In this document: positions 14,495 to 22,759 of the stretch, in pieces
How the letters are laid out: the number at the start of each line of letters is the position of its first letter
Position numbering within the stretch: the stretch's first letter is position 1
NCBI GenBank assembly: GCA_003058495.1
Contig: QBVC01000025.1
Coordinates: 62,001 to 126,000 of the forward strand
Source: a gamma proteobacterium symbiont of Ctena orbiculata
GTDB lineage: Bacteria; Pseudomonadota; Gammaproteobacteria; Chromatiales; Chromatiaceae
Direction: 5' to 3'
Length of the DNA: 64,000 nt
Notes under the pieces: generated by a model
Told to the model about the DNA's origin: nothing
What the model saw: only the letters and a program-made list of their open reading frames with translations
The model's database searches: none
Program-made: the position numbers and the translations under genes

Positions 14495-17266
14495 ATGCTG
14501 ACTACGACCATCGTTGTCGTCGCTTCGCTGGGCTATCTGGGTCTGCTGTTCGCCATCGCCTATTGGGCCGACAGGCGCGCCGATCAGAAGCGCTCGGTAA
14601 TCTCCAACGCCACCATCTATGCCCTTTCGCTGGCGGTCTACTGCACGGCCTGGACCTTCTACGGCAGTGTCGGCCGGGCGGCCGCCACCGGCATCGGTTT
14701 TCTGCCGATCTACATCGGACCCACGCTGATCGCCGCGCTATGGGGCACCCTGTTGTTGAAGATAGTCCGCGTGAGCAAGAGCCAGCGCATCACCTCGATT
14801 GCGGACTTTATCGCATCCCGCTATGGCAAGAGTCACCTGCTGGGGGGCTTGGTGACGGTCATCGCGGTGCTCGGCATCGTGCCCTACATCGCGCTGCAGT
14901 TGAAGGCGATCTCGCGAAGTTTCACCATCCTGTTGACCTATCCCGATGTCACCATGCCGAATCCCGCAGACTCGCTCCCCCTGCTGCAGGATACGACCCT
15001 CTATGTTGCCCTGCTGCTGGCGGCCTTCACCATTCTCTTCGGTACCCGCCATCTCGACGCCAGCGAGCGGCATGAAGGGATGGTCGCCGCGATCGCGTTC
15101 GAATCGATCGTCAAGCTGATCGCCTTCCTCTCGGTGGGTATCTTCGTGACCTATCAGCTGCACGACGGCTTTACCGATCTCTTCGACAAGGCCGAAACCG
15201 CCGGTATTCTCAATCCGCTGATTATCGACGGTATGAACGGTTACGAGAACTGGTTCGCCCTGACCCTGTTATCCGCACTCGCGGTGATGATGCTGCCGCG
15301 CCAGTTCCAGGTCGCCGTGGTCGAGAACAGCTCCGAGCAGCACTTGAGGCGCGCGGTCTGGTTGTTTCCGCTCTACCTGTTCCTGATCAATATCTTTGTC
15401 ATACCCATCGCGCTGGCGGGGCAACTCACCTTTACCGGGCAGAATGTGGATGCGGATACCTTTGTCCTGACCCTCCCCATGGCGCATCATCAAAGCGCCT
15501 TGACCCTGCTTGTCTTCCTCGGCGGCATGTCCGCGGCCACCGGAATGGTGATCGTCGAGACCATCGCCCTGTCGACCATGGTCTGCAACGATCTGGTGAT
15601 GCCGGTGTTGCTGAAGCGCTGGAAACGGATCCCCCCGGATGCGGATCTCAGCCAGCTTCTGCTGCGCATCCGGCGCGGTGCCATTATTCTGATCCTGCTG
15701 TTGGGCTTTCTCTACTTTCGCCTCGCCGGCGAAGCCTATGCATTGGTCAGCATCGGCCTGATAAGTTTCTCCGCGGTGGCCCAGTTCGCACCGGCATTGA
15801 TCATCGGCCTCTACTGGCGCGGCGGCACTCGCAGCGGCGCCCTGGCAGGACTCCTCTCGGGTTTCGTTATTTGGATGTATACCCTGCTGTTGCCTTCATT
15901 TGCAAAGTCGGGATGGCTGCCGGTCGGCCTGCTCGAGCATGGACCTTTCGCCGTCGAACTGCTCAAGCCTCAGGCCCTGTTCGGGCTGAGCGGACTGAAC
16001 GAGATCACCCACTGCCTGTTCTGGAGTATGACCTTCAACATCGGCGCCTATCTCCTCTTCTCACTCTGGCGAACACCGCGGGTCGATGAGGCCACCCAGG
16101 CATCGCTTTTCGTGGATGCGCTGAAGAACCAGCAGTTTCTTGGGATCGGCCTGTGGCGGGGCACCGCCGAGGTGAAGGAGCTGTTGCATCTTGCAGAGCG
16201 ATTCCTCGGCGTCGAACGGGCAAAGCACCTGTTTCAGCGCTTCGCCAGGCGCCGCAAACTCCACGATATCAATCAGCTGCCCGCCGATGCGGAAACGGTC
16301 CACTTTGCCGAGACCCTGCTCGCGGGGGCGATTGGCAGCGCATCCGCCCGGGTGATGGTCTCATCGGTGACCACGGAGGAGACGCTGGGTATGGATGAGG
16401 TGCTGAACATCCTCGACGAGGCATCCCAGATCCGCTCCTACAGCAAGGAGCTTGAACAGAAGTCCCATCAACTGGAGGCGGCGACCCGCGAGTTGAAGGA
16501 GGCCAATGAGCGCCTGCAGGAGCTTGACCGCCTGAAGGATGACTTCATGTCCTCGGTGACCCATGAACTGCGCACGCCGCTCGCCTCGATACGGGCCTTC
16601 TCCGAGATCCTCAACGACGATCCGGATCTCCCGCTCAATGAAAGGCAGCGCTTTCTCGGCATCATCGTCAACGAGACAAAGCGCCTGTCCCGCCTGGTCA
16701 ACCAGGTATTGGATCTGGCGAAGATCGAATCGGGTCGCGCCGACTGGAATGCGGAAGACGTGGACCTGCTTGAGGTTGTCGAAGAGGCGCTGGCAGCCAC
16801 GGAACAGTTGTTCGCCGACCACGGCACCCGGGTCGACCGCGAACTTCCAGAACGCCCCTGTGTGGTGACCGGCGATCGCGATCGCCTGATGCAGGTGTTG
16901 CTCAACCTGCTGTCGAATGCAAACAAATACGTTCCGCAGAACACGGGAGTAGTGACGGTCAATCTTCGATCCAACCACGAAAACTATGAGGTGAGTGTCG
17001 CCGACAACGGACCCGGAATCGCCGCCGAGGAGCTGCCCAACATCTTCGAGAAGTTTCGCCAGGCCGCGTCTACAAGCAATAAACCCATAGGAACGGGGCT
17101 GGGTCTGCCGATCAGCAAGAAGATTCTGGCGCACCTGGGGGGGGAGATCTGGGCGGAAAGCGGAGAGGAGAAAGGTGCTATCTTTACCTTTGCGCTGCCG
17201 AAAAAAAAAGAAAGCTGCATGACCTCCGGAGGGGCCAATGTCAAAGATTATTCTAATCGTGGATGA
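14495..17266 (+). CDS. CbrA/CrbS-type sensor: SLC5 symporter fused to histidine kinase
   Basis: 923 residues. Residues 1-530 form about 13 transmembrane helices of the solute:sodium symporter fold (AVYCTAWTFYGSVG is typical). A STAC region (about 545-640) and a coiled coil (650-685) lead to HisKA with His near 690 in VTHELRTPL, and HATPase with N-box LLNLLSNANKYV and G-boxes. CbrA controls carbon/nitrogen balance and CrbS acetate use; the DUF294 gene downstream is typical of acetate-switch loci. It overlaps the receiver gene by 29 bases. Whether it transports is unknown. Confidence 0.9.
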   Translation: MLTTTIVVVASLGYLGLLFAIAYWADRRADQKRSVISNATIYALSLAVYCTAWTFYGSVGRAAATGIGFLPIYIGPTLIAALWGTLLLKIVRVSKSQRITSIADFIASRYGKSHLLGGLVTVIAVLGIVPYIALQLKAISRSFTILLTYPDVTMPNPADSLPLLQDTTLYVALLLAAFTILFGTRHLDASERHEGMVAAIAFESIVKLIAFLSVGIFVTYQLHDGFTDLFDKAETAGILNPLIIDGMNGYENWFALTLLSALAVMMLPRQFQVAVVENSSEQHLRRAVWLFPLYLFLINIFVIPIALAGQLTFTGQNVDADTFVLTLPMAHHQSALTLLVFLGGMSAATGMVIVETIALSTMVCNDLVMPVLLKRWKRIPPDADLSQLLLRIRRGAIILILLLGFLYFRLAGEAYALVSIGLISFSAVAQFAPALIIGLYWRGGTRSGALAGLLSGFVIWMYTLLLPSFAKSGWLPVGLLEHGPFAVELLKPQALFGLSGLNEITHCLFWSMTFNIGAYLLFSLWRTPRVDEATQASLFVDALKNQQFLGIGLWRGTAEVKELLHLAERFLGVERAKHLFQRFARRRKLHDINQLPADAETVHFAETLLAGAIGSASARVMVSSVTTEETLGMDEVLNILDEASQIRSYSKELEQKSHQLEAATRELKEANERLQELDRLKDDFMSSVTHELRTPLASIRAFSEILNDDPDLPLNERQRFLGIIVNETKRLSRLVNQVLDLAKIESGRADWNAEDVDLLEVVEEALAATEQLFADHGTRVDRELPERPCVVTGDRDRLMQVLLNLLSNANKYVPQNTGVVTVNLRSNHENYEVSVADNGPGIAAEELPNIFEKFRQAASTSNKPIGTGLGLPISKKILAHLGGEIWAESGEEKGAIFTFALPKKKESCMTSGGANVKDYSNRG

Positions 17267-17612
17267 TGAGCCTAATATCGTGCTTTCCGTCGAGTATCTG
17301 ATGAAACGGGAAGGCTACGAGGTTGTGACGGCGGGTGACGGTCAGGAGGCGATGGAAAGGATATCGGAGTCACCGCCCGACCTGCTGATCCTGGATGTCA
17401 TGATGCCACGCAAAAACGGCTTTGAGGTGTGTCGCGAGATACGCGCGGATCCGGCTCTCTCCACCATGCCGATATTGATATTGAGCGCCAAGGGGCGGGA
17501 AGCGGAGATCAAGAAGGGGATCTCCCTGGGCGCGGATGGCTATATCACCAAGCCATTTTCAACCCATGACCTGGTCGACAGGGTTAACCAGCTTCTGCAG
17601 CCGCAGGAGTGA
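17238..17612 (+). CDS. Receiver-only response regulator
   Basis: 124 residues, a lone receiver domain: DDEPN at the N-terminus, phospho-acceptor Asp53 in LILDVMMP, and conserved Lys in YITKPF. There is no output domain. Its 29-base overlap with the CbrA/CrbS-type kinase marks it as that kinase's direct partner; it may pass phosphate on or act by protein contact, perhaps on the DUF294 protein encoded next. Confidence 0.9.
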   Translation: MSKIILIVDDEPNIVLSVEYLMKREGYEVVTAGDGQEAMERISESPPDLLILDVMMPRKNGFEVCREIRADPALSTMPILILSAKGREAEIKKGISLGADGYITKPFSTHDLVDRVNQLLQPQE

Positions 17613-17626
17613 AAGGAGAGAGTGCC

Positions 17627-19117
17627 ATGATGCCGGCAAAACAGCCTCGCCCAAGAGCGCCGAAACCATTGGCGGAGTTCAGCTCCGCGCATAGGTCATC
17701 GGGGATTGGCGACATACCCTTGCGGGAGCTGGTGCAGAGCGAGCCCTTGATCATCCTGCCGGAGACGAGCATCCGCGATGCCCTGTTCGCCCTCAACCGC
17801 GATCACATCCAGGCCGGGGTGGTGGCGGAGCAGGGCGACGCTCCATTGGGTATAGTGACGCTGCGGGAGCTGATCGACGCGGTGACGCTGAAGCGTGCCG
17901 AGTTGAACGAACCGGTGATCTCCTACATGACCGCCGCGCCGATTTCATTGCCGGTGGATGCCCCCGCGCACCGGGCCAGGGTGGCCTTGACGCGCAGTCA
18001 ATTGAGCCACCTGGTGTTGTTGGATTCCGCTGGCCGGCTGTTCAATCTATTGTCGCAGTCCGACCTGCCGGGGTTTCGCGAAGGCGGTGCGGAGGCGCTG
18101 ATCAACACCATTCAGCACACCGGCAATGTGGACAGCATGGCCGCCGCCGCCAATGCCGTTCGGCAGCGGGGACAGGAGCTCTTTGTCAACGGCATGGGGG
18201 TGGAGTCCCTGTGCCAGTGGATGTCGGGCTTGAACGACCTGCTCTGTATGCGGGTTATCGAACTGATCGCCAATGAATTCGATCTGCCCCCGGTGTCATG
18301 GTGCTGGATGGTATTCGGTTCGGAGGGCAGGCTCGAACAGACCTTCGCCGCGGACCAGGACAACGGTTTGATCTTTCAGCCCGACAATGAAGAGGAGACG
18401 GCGCAGATCCGCAATGCCCTGGTGCCGTTCGCCAAGGCCGTCAACAAGGCCCTCGATCGTTGCGGATTCGCCCTCTGCCGCGGCGACATCATGGCCGGCA
18501 ATCCAAACCTCTGCCTCTCTGTCAGCGAGTGGCGCGACAGGTTTCACCGTTGGCTCGCAACCCCGGATCCGAAGGCGCTTTTGAATGCCACCATCTTTTT
18601 CGATTTTCGACCGCTCTACGGCCAGGATGAGCTGGTCGATGAGCTGCACAACTGGCTGCTGCCAATGCCCGCGGAGCATCCGCGTTTCCTGCGCGCGATG
18701 GCGACCGAGGCCCTGACCTGTTCTCCCGCCCTCGGCTGGTTCGGTCAATTTTCCTACGACGGCGGCCATCGCTATCCCCATACCATCGATCTGAAAAAAC
18801 GGGGCGCGCGGCCATTCATCGATGCGGCGCGTATCTGGGCCCTGAAACACGGCGTCTGGTCGACCAACAGCGCAGAGCGCCTGCGCGCCGCGGCCGCCGA
18901 TATGAAGCGCTCACCCGCCGACACCGCGGCCACCATAGAGGCGTTCGATCTGATCCAGCGGATACGCATGCAGCGTCAGCTGGCCGGCGGGGATTATGAT
19001 GAAATCAACCGGGTCAACCCCTCGCACCTCAGTTCAGGCCAGCGGCTGATGCTGAAAGAGGCCTTCAAGCAGGCAAGGCTGCTGCAGCTTAGATTGCGTC
19101 AGGAGTTTGAACAGTGA
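17627..19117 (+). CDS. CBS-DUF294 nucleotidyltransferase-like protein
   Basis: 496 residues from ATG 17627 (AAAGGAGAG upstream). Two CBS repeats (about 30-145) are followed by a GlnD-like nucleotidyltransferase core with FGSEGRLEQTFAADQDN (about 230-246) and a helical C-terminal domain. CBS domains normally bind adenine nucleotides, so the protein may sense energy charge and modify a partner. Proteins of this family sit next to symporter-kinases in acetate-switch (CrbS/R) clusters. No cyclic-nucleotide domain is present, unlike some relatives. Confidence 0.87.
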   Translation: MMPAKQPRPRAPKPLAEFSSAHRSSGIGDIPLRELVQSEPLIILPETSIRDALFALNRDHIQAGVVAEQGDAPLGIVTLRELIDAVTLKRAELNEPVISYMTAAPISLPVDAPAHRARVALTRSQLSHLVLLDSAGRLFNLLSQSDLPGFREGGAEALINTIQHTGNVDSMAAAANAVRQRGQELFVNGMGVESLCQWMSGLNDLLCMRVIELIANEFDLPPVSWCWMVFGSEGRLEQTFAADQDNGLIFQPDNEEETAQIRNALVPFAKAVNKALDRCGFALCRGDIMAGNPNLCLSVSEWRDRFHRWLATPDPKALLNATIFFDFRPLYGQDELVDELHNWLLPMPAEHPRFLRAMATEALTCSPALGWFGQFSYDGGHRYPHTIDLKKRGARPFIDAARIWALKHGVWSTNSAERLRAAAADMKRSPADTAATIEAFDLIQRIRMQRQLAGGDYDEINRVNPSHLSSGQRLMLKEAFKQARLLQLRLRQEFEQ

Positions 19118-19136
19118 GCACTGGCGCGCGCTCGCC

Positions 19137-19685
19137 TCAGCGCTCCCGGGAGTTGTTTGAATTCGGGGGCAGCAGCAGGTCTTCCAGGAAAAAGGCGGAG
19201 AGGGCGGCCCTGCCGCTCAGCTTGGCCTTGCGATAGATGGCGTGGGCCTGCTGGCGGACTGTCTTTTCGCTGACATCGCGCATCACGGCGATCTCTTTGT
19301 AGCTCATGCCCTTGAGTATCAATAGGCCCACTTCCCGTTCCGCCGTGGTCAGGGACCAGTCGCTGAACTGTTTTGCGATGCCATGACTCAGCCCCTTTAT
19401 CAGTTCACTCATACCGCTTCGCCACTGCATGCCCTCGACACGGGCCGTTTCCAGGTCTCTGATCAATAGCATCTGTGTCTCGTGTTGGATCTTGAATTGC
19501 TCGGTCAAGCGAACCATGCCTACCGCGATAATGACGATCAAGGTGGGTTGAATCATCTCCAGGAGAATTTCACCAATCGTCAGTTCGGGGTCCTCGAGTA
19601 TCTCCAGGGCGATGAGAAAGATGCTGCCCAATACGATGAGCAACAGGTTGCTCCAACTGCCCATTTTTTTTACGAAACCGTTCAT
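19137..19685 (-). CDS. Membrane-anchored LuxR-type transcription regulator
   Basis: 183 residues from ATG 19685. Two transmembrane helices (about 9-30 and 40-60) are followed by a short linker and a C-terminal LuxR HTH (LTTAEREVGLLILKGMSYKEIA, SEKTVRQQAHAIYRK). There is no receiver or autoinducer domain. Upstream in-frame starts (19715, 19748) fall at or in a strong hairpin and are less likely. It converges with the DUF294 gene (19-base gap). Acetate-switch loci use a LuxR-type partner, but this one lacks a phospho-acceptor. Confidence 0.8.
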   Translation of the reverse strand: MNGFVKKMGSWSNLLLIVLGSIFLIALEILEDPELTIGEILLEMIQPTLIVIIAVGMVRLTEQFKIQHETQMLLIRDLETARVEGMQWRSGMSELIKGLSHGIAKQFSDWSLTTAEREVGLLILKGMSYKEIAVMRDVSEKTVRQQAHAIYRKAKLSGRAALSAFFLEDLLLPPNSNNSRER

Positions 19686-19715
19686 GATCAGCCCGATTTG
19701 GTTGGTTGTCTGCAT

Positions 19716-19751
19716 GCAGTGTGCGCGGCCCTGTTCGGCCGTGCACACTGC
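19716..19751 (-). promoter_or_regulatory. Long hairpin in the leader of the LuxR-type gene
   Basis: A 15-bp arm (19716-19730) pairs with 19737-19751 around a six-base loop with only one G-T wobble. No T run follows in either direction, so it is not a simple terminator. It lies 31 bases upstream of the chosen start, where it could act on translation or as a dyad operator. Confidence 0.6.
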
Positions 19752-19810
19752 CTATGTTACCCTTTTCTCAGATCGGCAAACACAAGCGGTCGCAGTCAGG
19801 ATTGCTCGAC

Positions 19811-20923
19811 TCAATCACAGAAGGCATCCGGCGCGTATTCGCACAGCTCCTCGAGCAGCTCCTCGGGATCTTCGATCTCGCAGGCCGGATCTTGCAGGAT
19901 ATCCAGCGAGTCGCCTACGCAGACCAGCTGTTCCGTCTCCCCGGTCAACTCCCCGTCCTCCATCGCTTCCGCGAGGACAAAGCCGATACCGGGAATATAG
20001 TACTTGAACTCGGTGGATTCAGGCTCAAGGGGTGCGAAATCGTATGTCATCAGGCAGCCACCGGCATCGGCACAGGGAAAGTTCTCGTTTTCGACACCGG
20101 GTATCCCCGCCAGATCCACGTACTGGACGATGTCCTCGGCCTCGCCCAGGGCGAACTCCTGGCGATGGGCGAATCCTACCTCGGGCATGGCCATGATCAG
20201 CAGGCCGGCCTTGGCGAACTCCCTCCCGGATTCGAAGGAACCATCGAGATCGACCAGCACACCCTCCTCGAAGTTGCGTGATACCTCGCCGCAGTAGTAG
20301 ACATTGCCCTCGGTATCCTGGGCAAACCAGTCGTCGGTGATCTCCACCGGGAGATACTCGATCTCGCCCGTGGCCTCATCCTCCTCGGTTTCGACCACGG
20401 CATCGACCACAACCCGGCAGAGGACGCCCTGGATATCCCGGGACTCCTCAGTCACATGGACAACCACTGTCTCTTCGCCTTCCTCGCCCGCGCGAAGCAC
20501 ATAGGTGTGACCAGCCACAACCGAAACATAGGGATTGGCGCTGGACTGACCCACATCGTCGGGGTCGACAAAGGCAATCGTGGGATCAAGCAGGGGGTCG
20601 GTATCGTAGCGATGCTCATCGAGGATTTCACAGGCATCGGTTCTGGCATCGAGCTGATCGGAACAGTAGTCAGCCTCTTCCATGCGCACCAGCTTCGCCT
20701 CTTCACGACAGGCGCCCCGTTCACTGCCGGTGGCCAGATTGGTGCAGTTCGCCAGGGTGGTCTTGTAGTCATCCTTGACATCGGCATGACAGGCCGCAAA
20801 CATCTGTTTCGCGGTTCGCTCGCAGGGTGAGCGGTCATCACCCCCGGCAAGAAGCTCATAGGGTACAAGCAGCGATGATGTGGCGAAGAGCAGCGTGTAC
20901 ATCATCAGGGGTCTCTTTTTCAT
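19811..20923 (-). CDS. Secreted acidic Cys-rich protein of unknown function
   Basis: 370 residues with a signal peptide (about 1-26, ending LLAGG). The mature protein is strongly acidic and has 14 Cys residues, clustered at residues 33-105 and near the C-terminus (VCVG, PACE, ELCEY, FCD), which suggests disulfides in the periplasm or outside the cell. A central part with YVLRAGEEGEETVVV and VDLDGSFESGREFAK looks like a beta-sandwich. I recognise no family. It is alone between the LuxR-type gene and a long gap. Confidence 0.75.
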   Translation of the reverse strand: MKKRPLMMYTLLFATSSLLVPYELLAGGDDRSPCERTAKQMFAACHADVKDDYKTTLANCTNLATGSERGACREEAKLVRMEEADYCSDQLDARTDACEILDEHRYDTDPLLDPTIAFVDPDDVGQSSANPYVSVVAGHTYVLRAGEEGEETVVVHVTEESRDIQGVLCRVVVDAVVETEEDEATGEIEYLPVEITDDWFAQDTEGNVYYCGEVSRNFEEGVLVDLDGSFESGREFAKAGLLIMAMPEVGFAHRQEFALGEAEDIVQYVDLAGIPGVENENFPCADAGGCLMTYDFAPLEPESTEFKYYIPGIGFVLAEAMEDGELTGETEQLVCVGDSLDILQDPACEIEDPEELLEELCEYAPDAFCD

Positions 20924-21352
20924 AGGTTTCTCTCCCGAACAGTCTCTATTTTTACAATAAAGTTACGAAAAACTGATCCTCACCGGCCGCCATACCCCAT
21001 CTGGCTCAGAAGCTATCGGTATGTGCGGTGAGTTACCCTGAAGTTAAGAGACGATCCGCCTCTGCACCATAGAATTGATGTCTTACGCCCTGGCCGGCTA
21101 TGACTAACTAGATGAATATGTGGAAAAAATAATTATCTATGCCGATCGACTTCACGGTATCGCGAAAGGGTTTCAGGATTTGAAAATTGAGGTGGAGGAA
21201 GAAAAACGGGAGAGGCGGGAGGCGCATCTGCCTGACATAGGACATATGTTCTATGTCAAAACCGGCTATTTCCACCTCAATGCGCTTGCACCTGGCACGA
21301 TGTAGGGTTCCAATATTGCGGTGAACCTGTTGATCGCTAGGAGCGCTCCTCT
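20924..21352. other. Intergenic region upstream of the porin-like gene
   Basis: Over 429 bases I see no convincing gene; a 61-codon frame at 21120-21305 lacks a binding site and contains the palindrome at 21234-21257. The first part serves the leader of the leftward Cys-rich gene, the second the rightward porin. Confidence 0.5.
21234..21257. promoter_or_regulatory. 24-base near-perfect palindrome, likely operator
   Basis: The arms GACATAG and CTATGTC flank a centre that is itself nearly palindromic; 22 of 24 positions match the reverse complement. It lies 96 bases upstream of the LbtU-like porin start. Size and symmetry suit a dimeric regulator; which one is unknown. Confidence 0.5.
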
Positions 21353-22486
21353 ATGTCTCTGTACTCGCAACCTGTTTTCTCCGGATTTGTGGCACGCTGT
21401 CTGATGCTGGCTGTTCTATTGTCGGCGATGGCGGAGGTGGTGGCTGAAACCGAGAGGGACGAAGAGCCCGAAGCCGACGCGGCGGAAGATGTAGAGGCAC
21501 CGCGAATCTATCGCACCCGGGAAGAGCAGCGCGAGGCGGGCCTGCAGACGGAGATCACCCCCTGGCTTACCCTCTCTGGACTGCTGGAGGGCGAGATCGA
21601 AACCGAGCGCTTTATCCCCCAGGACAGAGGGCCGGCGCTAAAGGCGAGGTCCGACAGCGCCACTCTGCAGTTGGGACTCCTTGTCGATCTGTTTGGTCTG
21701 GCGGAGGGCGAGGCAGTCGTGGAATACGATTCCGATCCGGACAAATTCATCTCGGAAGAGGCTTTTGTCACCTTCGAATATGAGCCATGGGATTTGAGTC
21801 TGGGAAAACAGTTCACCCCCCTCGGTCTCTATTTCGGTCGTTTCGTGACCGGACCCATGCTGGAGTTCGGCGAGACGAGCGCGAGGAAAAGCGCGCTGCT
21901 GACCTATGGGCCGAGCGATGACTTTGATCTCACAATCGCCGCCTATCAGGGCCGTTCCAGTGAACTGGGTGAGGATGATGAGTGGGATTGGGCGATTGGT
22001 TTCGAGGTCTGGCCGTCGGATCGGTTCTCATTCGGTTTGAGTTATCAATCGGATCTTTCCGACGCCGATGAGCGGCTGCTCGAGGACGACCATTATATCA
22101 AACGGGTTCCAGCCGCCAGCGCCTATCTGTTGGGGATAACCGATGCCTTCGAATTCTCTTTCGAGGTCGTGGCTGCGCTGGATGACTTTCGGGAGCTGGA
22201 CAAGGAGATGAACAGGCCCCTGGCTTGGAATGCGGAGGTCGCCTATTTTTTCCCGGATCAGGACCTTGATCTGATCATTCGGCTGGAGAAGAGCCGGGAG
22301 TTGGACGAGGAGCCCGAGTTCCGATACGGGGCCGCCATAATCTGGTATATGGATCGACGGATAATCCTGACCATGGAGTATCTACGCGGTCAGTTCGAGC
22401 GAGATTCGTTTGCGATCGAAAAAGAGGATGAGATCGCCATTCAGCATGTCAATACCATGAGTGCGAAGCTGACCGTGGAATTTTAG
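21353..22486 (+). CDS. LbtU-like outer-membrane beta-barrel porin
   Basis: 377 residues: signal peptide (about 1-31, ending VVAE), an acidic linker (32-50), then repeated amphipathic beta strands to a C-terminal ...LTVEF, a typical barrel end with terminal Phe. ITPWLTLSGLLEGEIE at the barrel start and the DLSLGKQFTPLG block match LbtU-type siderophore porins and related barrels. In sulfur oxidisers such proteins are common and their substrates are not established. Confidence 0.72.
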   Translation: MSLYSQPVFSGFVARCLMLAVLLSAMAEVVAETERDEEPEADAAEDVEAPRIYRTREEQREAGLQTEITPWLTLSGLLEGEIETERFIPQDRGPALKARSDSATLQLGLLVDLFGLAEGEAVVEYDSDPDKFISEEAFVTFEYEPWDLSLGKQFTPLGLYFGRFVTGPMLEFGETSARKSALLTYGPSDDFDLTIAAYQGRSSELGEDDEWDWAIGFEVWPSDRFSFGLSYQSDLSDADERLLEDDHYIKRVPAASAYLLGITDAFEFSFEVVAALDDFRELDKEMNRPLAWNAEVAYFFPDQDLDLIIRLEKSRELDEEPEFRYGAAIIWYMDRRIILTMEYLRGQFERDSFAIEKEDEIAIQHVNTMSAKLTVEF

Positions 22487-22759
22487 TGAGCCATTGCCGG
22501 AATAGTCCCAGACTTGAAGTGGAACTGGCTTGGAATACAAGCCGATACGGATAACTGTTGACACGAAATATTCAGTTGCCGGATGGGTTCGTCGATAAAA
22601 ATATTTTTGGGTTTCAATTTTACGCTTATGCTTGGCAAAACCCGACCGCAGTCGTTTACTTCACAGCATCCATAAAACGGTACGGGATACCTAAAGTGGC
22701 CTTGGGTTCGGTCGCTAGTTAATTGTATGACCTAGGAGAGGTGGACTGCGAGAAGTCAG

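Noticed and set aside
21120..21305. 61-codon frame upstream of the porin
   Set aside because: No ribosome binding site, no family, and it contains the operator-like palindrome.
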